Below, one piece after another: positions 7,785 through 11,187 of a stretch of DNA of 11,187 nucleotides; position 1 is the stretch's first letter; each line of letters starts with the position of its first letter. This DNA comes from Microscillaceae bacterium (GTDB taxonomy: Bacteria > Bacteroidota > Bacteroidia > Cytophagales > Microscillaceae), in NCBI GenBank assembly GCA_003449595.1, contig DMHB01000299.1, forward strand, positions 1 through 11,187, in the 5' to 3' direction. The position numbers and the translations under genes were made by a program. The notes beneath the pieces are model-generated. The model was given only the letters and a program-made list of their open reading frames with translations, had not been told where the DNA came from and made no database searches.

Positions 7785-9260
7785 ATGTCCGCTAAAGCTA
7801 TTGTTATTGGAGCTGGTTTTTCAGGCATTTCAGCCGCCAGCAGTCTTCGTCAAAAAGGATTCGACGTACAAGTTCTGGAAAAGAACAGTGGGTTGGGAGG
7901 ACGTGCGCGCCTCTTCGAAACCGATGGTTTTGTATTCGATATGGGTCCCAGTTGGTACTGGATGCCCGATGTGTTCGATAATTACTTTGCCAAGTTTGGC
8001 AAAAAAACCTCCGACTATTACGAGCTGATTCGCTTAGACCCTTCCTACAAGGTGGTTTTTGGCGAAAACGATGATTGGGATATTCCCGCCGATTTGAATG
8101 CTTTCAAACAATTATTGGAAAAGTACGAGCCGGGCGCGGGCGCACAATTAGACAAGTTTTTGGCGCAAGCCGCTTACAAATACCAAGTAGGCATCAACGA
8201 CTTGGTGTATAAACCCAGCCGCTCGCTGACCGAATTTATAGACCATAGACTCTTGCTGGCGCTTTTCCGAATGGATGTGTTTACGTCGATTCACAAACAC
8301 GTTCGGCGGTTTTTCAAGCATCCCAAGATTTTGCAGCTGATGGAGTTTCCCATTCTTTTTTTGGGCGCGCTGCCTCGCAATACCCCGGCACTTTATAGCC
8401 TGATGAACTACGCCGACATCCAGCTGGGCACTTGGTATCCGAAGGGAGGAATGCACAAAATCGTTGAAGGGATGGTCAAATTGGCCGAAGAATTAGGCGT
8501 GGTTTTTCATCCTAACCAAGAAGTGAAAGAGTTGGTGGTGGAGCAAGGCAACATCACCAAAGTGGTTACGCAAGACCGCACCTACGAGGCCGATTTGGTG
8601 GTGGCCGGTGCCGATTATCACCACGTCGAAACGAAATTGCTTGCAGCGCCTTATCGCAGCTATACGGACAAATACTGGGATAGCCGCACGATGGCTCCTT
8701 CGTCGCTGATTTTTTACCTCGGTCTCAATACAAAATTGTCGCATTTGCTACACCACAACTTGTTTTTCGATGTGGATTTTATGCGCCACGCCGAAGAAAT
8801 TTATACGCGCCCGCAATGGCCTACCGAGCCGTTGTTTTATGTGTCGGTTACCTCCAAAACCGACCCCACGGCTGCCCCCGAGGGTTGTGAAAATGTGTTT
8901 ATCCTCATCCCCGTAGCCCATAATTTGGAAGACAACGATGCCATCCGCGAAAAATATTTCGATATGGTGATGACCCGCTTGGAAAAACATACCGGCCAAA
9001 ACATCCGCCAAGCCATTGTGTATAAGCGAAGCTATGCGCACAACGATTTCAAGCAAGATTACCACGCTTTCAAAGGCAATGCCTATGGGTTGGCCAATAC
9101 GCTGATGCAAACTGCCATCTTGAAGCCATCGCTGAAAAGCAAAAAAGTGAAAAACTTGTTTTATACCGGCCAGTTGACTGTGCCCGGCCCCGGTGTGCCT
9201 CCTTCGCTCATTTCGGGGCAGGTGGTGGCCGACGAAATACAGAAAGAATTTAGCCATTGA
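7785..9260 (+). CDS. crtI: Phytoene desaturase CrtI
   Basis: This FAD-dependent enzyme introduces double bonds into phytoene, normally four in bacteria, to give lycopene at the membrane; the number of steps here cannot be read from sequence. The 491-residue length is typical of CrtI. Numbering from ATG 7785, the dinucleotide-binding G-A-G-F-S-G (9-14) is followed by the E-K-N-S-G-L-G-G-R-A segment. Next is F-D-M-G-P-S-W-Y-W-M-P-D-V-F, a hallmark of this desaturase group. The C-terminal flavin motif is Y-T-G-Q-L-T-V-P-G-P-G-V-P-P (460-473). The ATG is chosen over the in-frame TTG at 7743 because M-S-A-K-A-I-V-I-G places the nucleotide-binding strand at the N-terminus as in the family. There is no Shine-Dalgarno sequence. 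crtB starts 25 bases after the stop with no terminator between, so the two form an operon. It diverges from the hydrolase gene, and a TACA pair lies just before its start. Confidence 0.94.
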   Translation: MSAKAIVIGAGFSGISAASSLRQKGFDVQVLEKNSGLGGRARLFETDGFVFDMGPSWYWMPDVFDNYFAKFGKKTSDYYELIRLDPSYKVVFGENDDWDIPADLNAFKQLLEKYEPGAGAQLDKFLAQAAYKYQVGINDLVYKPSRSLTEFIDHRLLLALFRMDVFTSIHKHVRRFFKHPKILQLMEFPILFLGALPRNTPALYSLMNYADIQLGTWYPKGGMHKIVEGMVKLAEELGVVFHPNQEVKELVVEQGNITKVVTQDRTYEADLVVAGADYHHVETKLLAAPYRSYTDKYWDSRTMAPSSLIFYLGLNTKLSHLLHHNLFFDVDFMRHAEEIYTRPQWPTEPLFYVSVTSKTDPTAAPEGCENVFILIPVAHNLEDNDAIREKYFDMVMTRLEKHTGQNIRQAIVYKRSYAHNDFKQDYHAFKGNAYGLANTLMQTAILKPSLKSKKVKNLFYTGQLTVPGPGVPPSLISGQVVADEIQKEFSH

Positions 9261-9285
9261 TTATTTAGCCAAAAGCCTATACAAG

Positions 9286-10119
9286 ATGCAACTTTACGAT
9301 ACTACCACTTTTGAATGTAGCAAGCTGATTACACAGCACTACAGCACTTCGTTTACCTTGGGCATCAAAACCCTGCATAAGAAGTTTCATTTGCCTATTT
9401 ATGCCATTTATGGGTTTGTGCGCTATGCCGACGAGATAGTGGATACCTTCCACGAACACGACAAAAAAACGCTGTTGGAGCGGTTCAAGGCAGACACCTA
9501 TTTGGCCATCGAAGAGAAAATAAGCCTTAATCCGGTGTTGCATTCTTTTCAGATGGTGGTCAACCAATACCACATCGAGCGCGAACTCATCGAGGCGTTT
9601 TTGCATAGTATGGAGATGGATTTGTATGAAACAGCCTACGACGATAGCAGCTATCAGGAGTATATTTATGGCTCTGCCGAGGTGGTCGGACTGATGTGCT
9701 TGCGGGTGTTTTGCGAAGGCGAAGATGCCCAGTACAAAGCCCTGCGCGAGCCTGCCCGCAGTTTGGGGGCTGCTTTCCAAAAGGTGAATTTCTTGCGCGA
9801 CATCCGCAGCGACTACAAAGAACGAGGCCGCACCTACTTCCCCGAAGTTGATTTCAACCGGTTCACCGTAGAAGACAAAAAAATGATCGAGGCCGACATC
9901 CAAAAGGATTTTGACCACGCCTACACCGGCATCGTGCAACTGCCCAAGTCTGCGCGTTTGGGGGTTTATTTGGCCTATGTCTATTACCTCAAACTATTTG
10001 AGCGCATCAAGAAAATGCCTCCACAAACCATCTTGCACCAGCGCGTGCGTGTGCCCGACAACCGCAAAATGGCGCTGCTGGTACAGTCTTATTTTAAAAA
10101 TATGCTCGGCTACGTATAA
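9286..10119 (+). CDS. crtB: Phytoene synthase CrtB
   Basis: This enzyme joins two geranylgeranyl diphosphate molecules head to head through prephytoene diphosphate to make phytoene, the first committed carotenoid step and the substrate for crtI. The 277-residue protein is all-helical squalene/phytoene synthase type. The two Mg-binding aspartate motifs are present: D49-E-I-V-D53 after Y-A-I-Y-G-F-V-R-Y-A, and D172-I-R-S-D176 followed by Y-K-E-R-G-R-T-Y-F-P. Between them is Y-G-S-A-E-V-V-G-L-M-C-L (128-139), also characteristic. ATG 9286 is preferred: starting at the in-frame GTG 9193 would overlap crtI by 68 bases and add 31 residues unlike the family. Squalene or dehydrosqualene synthesis is unlikely given the adjoining desaturase of crtI type and the closeness to bacterial CrtB. 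The gene is translated from the crtI transcript and followed at once by a terminator. Confidence 0.93.
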   Translation: MQLYDTTTFECSKLITQHYSTSFTLGIKTLHKKFHLPIYAIYGFVRYADEIVDTFHEHDKKTLLERFKADTYLAIEEKISLNPVLHSFQMVVNQYHIERELIEAFLHSMEMDLYETAYDDSSYQEYIYGSAEVVGLMCLRVFCEGEDAQYKALREPARSLGAAFQKVNFLRDIRSDYKERGRTYFPEVDFNRFTVEDKKMIEADIQKDFDHAYTGIVQLPKSARLGVYLAYVYYLKLFERIKKMPPQTILHQRVRVPDNRKMALLVQSYFKNMLGYV

Positions 10120-10148
10120 GTCGGCCAAGTTCGCATCCTGATTTGACG

Positions 10149-10191
10149 AGGGGTTTGAAAGCTTTTTAAAACAAGTTTCAAACCCTTTTTT
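10149..10191 (+). terminator. Intrinsic terminator of the crtI-crtB operon
   Basis: A perfect 10-base stem, GGGTTTGAAA (10151-10160) with TTTCAAACCC (10176-10185), encloses 15 bases and is followed by six T (10186-10191). An inner CTT/AAG pairing (10162-10164 with 10173-10175) could lengthen it past a one-base bulge, and A10149-G10150 can pair weakly with the first T bases. It begins 29 bases after the crtB stop and separates the carotenoid genes from the next gene. Confidence 0.88.
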
Positions 10192-10214
10192 GGAGGCTTT
10201 CAACCGCTTAGATG

Positions 10215-10242
10215 TGCAATGACAGCCTATTGCATAATTTTA
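10215..10242 (+). promoter_or_regulatory. Candidate promoter and inverted repeat before the barrel-like gene
   Basis: TAATTTTA (10235-10242) matches the Bacteroidota -7 box except for the last base. Directly upstream is an inverted repeat, TGCAAT (10215-10220) with ATTGCA (10229-10234), separated by eight bases; it would lie between the two promoter elements and could be bound by a repressor. I see no good TTTG element about 20 bases upstream. The leader would be about 40 bases, A-rich and without a Shine-Dalgarno sequence. It fits the terminator just before it, since the next gene needs its own promoter. Confidence 0.3.
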
Positions 10243-10289
10243 GCACCAAGTTTGCGTATTAGTTTAGCAAAACCAACAAAAACCAAGAA

Positions 10290-11075
10290 ATGATGACTCG
10301 TAATTTGCCAAAACACCTCCTCCACTTAGCCTTTGTCTGCTTGCTATCTACCCAAAGTTTGTTTGCCCAATTCAGAAGTGAGTCGGGCAGCAGCAAGTTG
10401 GTGCTGGGCTTCGGAGGAGGGTATAACATCGCCACCGCCGACCTTTCGGGCTATAATTTTGTAATCGACCGCTATAATTTCAATCGCCAAGGAGCGGCCC
10501 AACAATTGGCCGGAAGTTCTACTTTGGCAGGATTTACCGGTTCTCTCAGTTTGTATGGCAATATGGGGGCTTCGGGACGAAAATTCTTGTTCCAGTTGCA
10601 ATATGCCGAACGAAGCACCCCGGTAAGCAGCGCCCCCGACCCGTTTATTGTAGGCGGCAACAACAACATCAAGACCAAGTTTCGGATGCACAATTTTAGC
10701 TTTGGTGCTGGCGCGATGCCTTTGCTCAGCAAATGGATAGACATCGGCGTGGGCGCTTCGTTAGATGCCAGCTGGGTGAGTATGATGTATGCCGCAGGCC
10801 AAGAAAACCTGCGCACCTTGCAAGACCAATGGCTTTGGGGAGCCACCGCCTACGGGATGATTTTTGTGAATTTTGGAGAAAAAGCCCCGTTTAGCATTGG
10901 CATCCGTCCGTTTTTTCAATACCAGTTCAGCCAAGCCGATGCTTCGCAGTTGAACCGAGTGCTCAATCCTACTACCTTCAGCTTGGACGATCCGGCCAAA
11001 GCAAAGTGGAATGTGTGGAATGCTGGCGTAGAAGTAAAATTTGTGATTACGCCTGTAAAGTTTAATTATTATTGA
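10290..11075 (+). CDS. Exported protein, probable outer-membrane beta-barrel
   Basis: I do not recognise a named family, but this 261-residue protein looks like a small outer-membrane barrel. Residues 1-27 form a signal peptide (basic T-R-N-L-P-K-H, hydrophobic L-A-F-V-C-L-L, ending S-L-F-A-Q). The mature part alternates polar and hydrophobic residues in glycine- and aromatic-rich strands, for example L-V-L-G-F-G-G-G-Y (37-45) and F-L-F-Q-L-Q-Y-A. Similar strands occur at I-D-I-G-V-G-A-S-L-D-A-S-W and F-S-I-G-I-R-P-F-F-Q-Y-Q-F, and the chain ends in aromatics (N-Y-Y). There are no catalytic motifs. Two ATG codons stand in tandem at 10290 and 10293 and either may be used. The terminator upstream argues against co-transcription with crtB, so a link to carotenoids is not implied by position alone. 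A secreted non-barrel protein remains possible. Confidence 0.72.
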   Translation: MMTRNLPKHLLHLAFVCLLSTQSLFAQFRSESGSSKLVLGFGGGYNIATADLSGYNFVIDRYNFNRQGAAQQLAGSSTLAGFTGSLSLYGNMGASGRKFLFQLQYAERSTPVSSAPDPFIVGGNNNIKTKFRMHNFSFGAGAMPLLSKWIDIGVGASLDASWVSMMYAAGQENLRTLQDQWLWGATAYGMIFVNFGEKAPFSIGIRPFFQYQFSQADASQLNRVLNPTTFSLDDPAKAKWNVWNAGVEVKFVITPVKFNYY

Positions 11076-11187
11076 GGCTCATATCCTTGCGGTATGGATG
11101 CGGTGAAACTTGGGGAAGGTGGCGCAAGCCAAACATTATACCTCCTTCTTTTCTTCAAAAAATCTTCCCCATTTCTTTTCCATTAAC

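Noticed and set aside
9193..9285. GTG start giving crtB 31 extra residues overlapping crtI
   Set aside because: The added stretch is simply the crtI 3' end read in another frame; M-Q-L-Y-D at 9286 is a normal CrtB start.
11111..11171. Inverted repeat TGGGGAAG (11111-11118) with CTTCCCCA (11164-11171) as a terminator of the last gene
   Set aside because: The arms are 45 bases apart and the following sequence is a broken T/C mix rather than a T-run; chance pairing is more likely.
1..11187. CRISPR array, tRNA, rRNA, insertion sequence or attachment site
   Set aside because: I saw no regularly spaced repeats, no cloverleaf-like sequence, no transposase motifs and no terminal repeats in the window.

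Overview
The window looks like a chromosomal segment of a pigmented member of the Bacteroidota, possibly Cytophagales- or Saprospirales-like; the order is a guess. The case rests on four points. There is a one-piece fusion of the alpha and beta subunits of a 2-oxoacid dehydrogenase E1. Almost no gene has a Shine-Dalgarno sequence before its start; A-rich or unremarkable leaders are usual instead. Several upstream regions carry sequences resembling the Bacteroidota promoter (TTTG, about 20 bases, TAnnTTTG). The gene content also fits: a crtI-crtB pair, a small outer-membrane barrel-like protein and a DUF2306-like membrane protein. No sequence search was possible, so family names come from recognising motifs.

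Layout. Bases 1-3137 (+) hold nearly all of hsdR, the restriction/translocation subunit of a type I restriction-modification system. Its first codons lie left of the window and its hsdM and hsdS partners are not in view. It ends tail to tail, with a 22-base gap, against a minus-strand gene (3160-5142) for a fused thiamine-diphosphate E1 enzyme of branched-chain 2-oxoacid dehydrogenase type. Two more minus-strand genes follow upstream of it: a multi-pass membrane protein of DUF2306 type (5248-5895) and a secreted glycoside-hydrolase-like protein of the GHL10/DUF187 family related to E. coli DigH (5947-7488). A divergent 296-base control region (7489-7784) separates these from a plus-strand carotenoid operon: crtI (phytoene desaturase, 7785-9260) and crtB (phytoene synthase, 9286-10119). 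A strong intrinsic terminator closes the operon. A separately promoted gene for an exported barrel-like protein (10290-11075) follows, and the last 112 bases may hold the tail of another minus-strand gene.

How the genes relate. crtB condenses two geranylgeranyl diphosphate molecules to phytoene and crtI desaturates it, so these two genes give the coloured acyclic carotenoid backbone; later cyclisation, hydroxylation or ketolation genes are not here. The fused E1 probably supplies branched acyl-CoA primers or serves branched-chain amino acid catabolism, with E2 and E3 encoded elsewhere. The remaining genes have no evident joint pathway. I see no clear undescribed system. The parts most worth checking are the divergent regulatory region, with inverted repeats over a good minus-strand promoter and an 11-base-spaced TACA pair before crtI, and the possible coupled small ORFs at the right edge.
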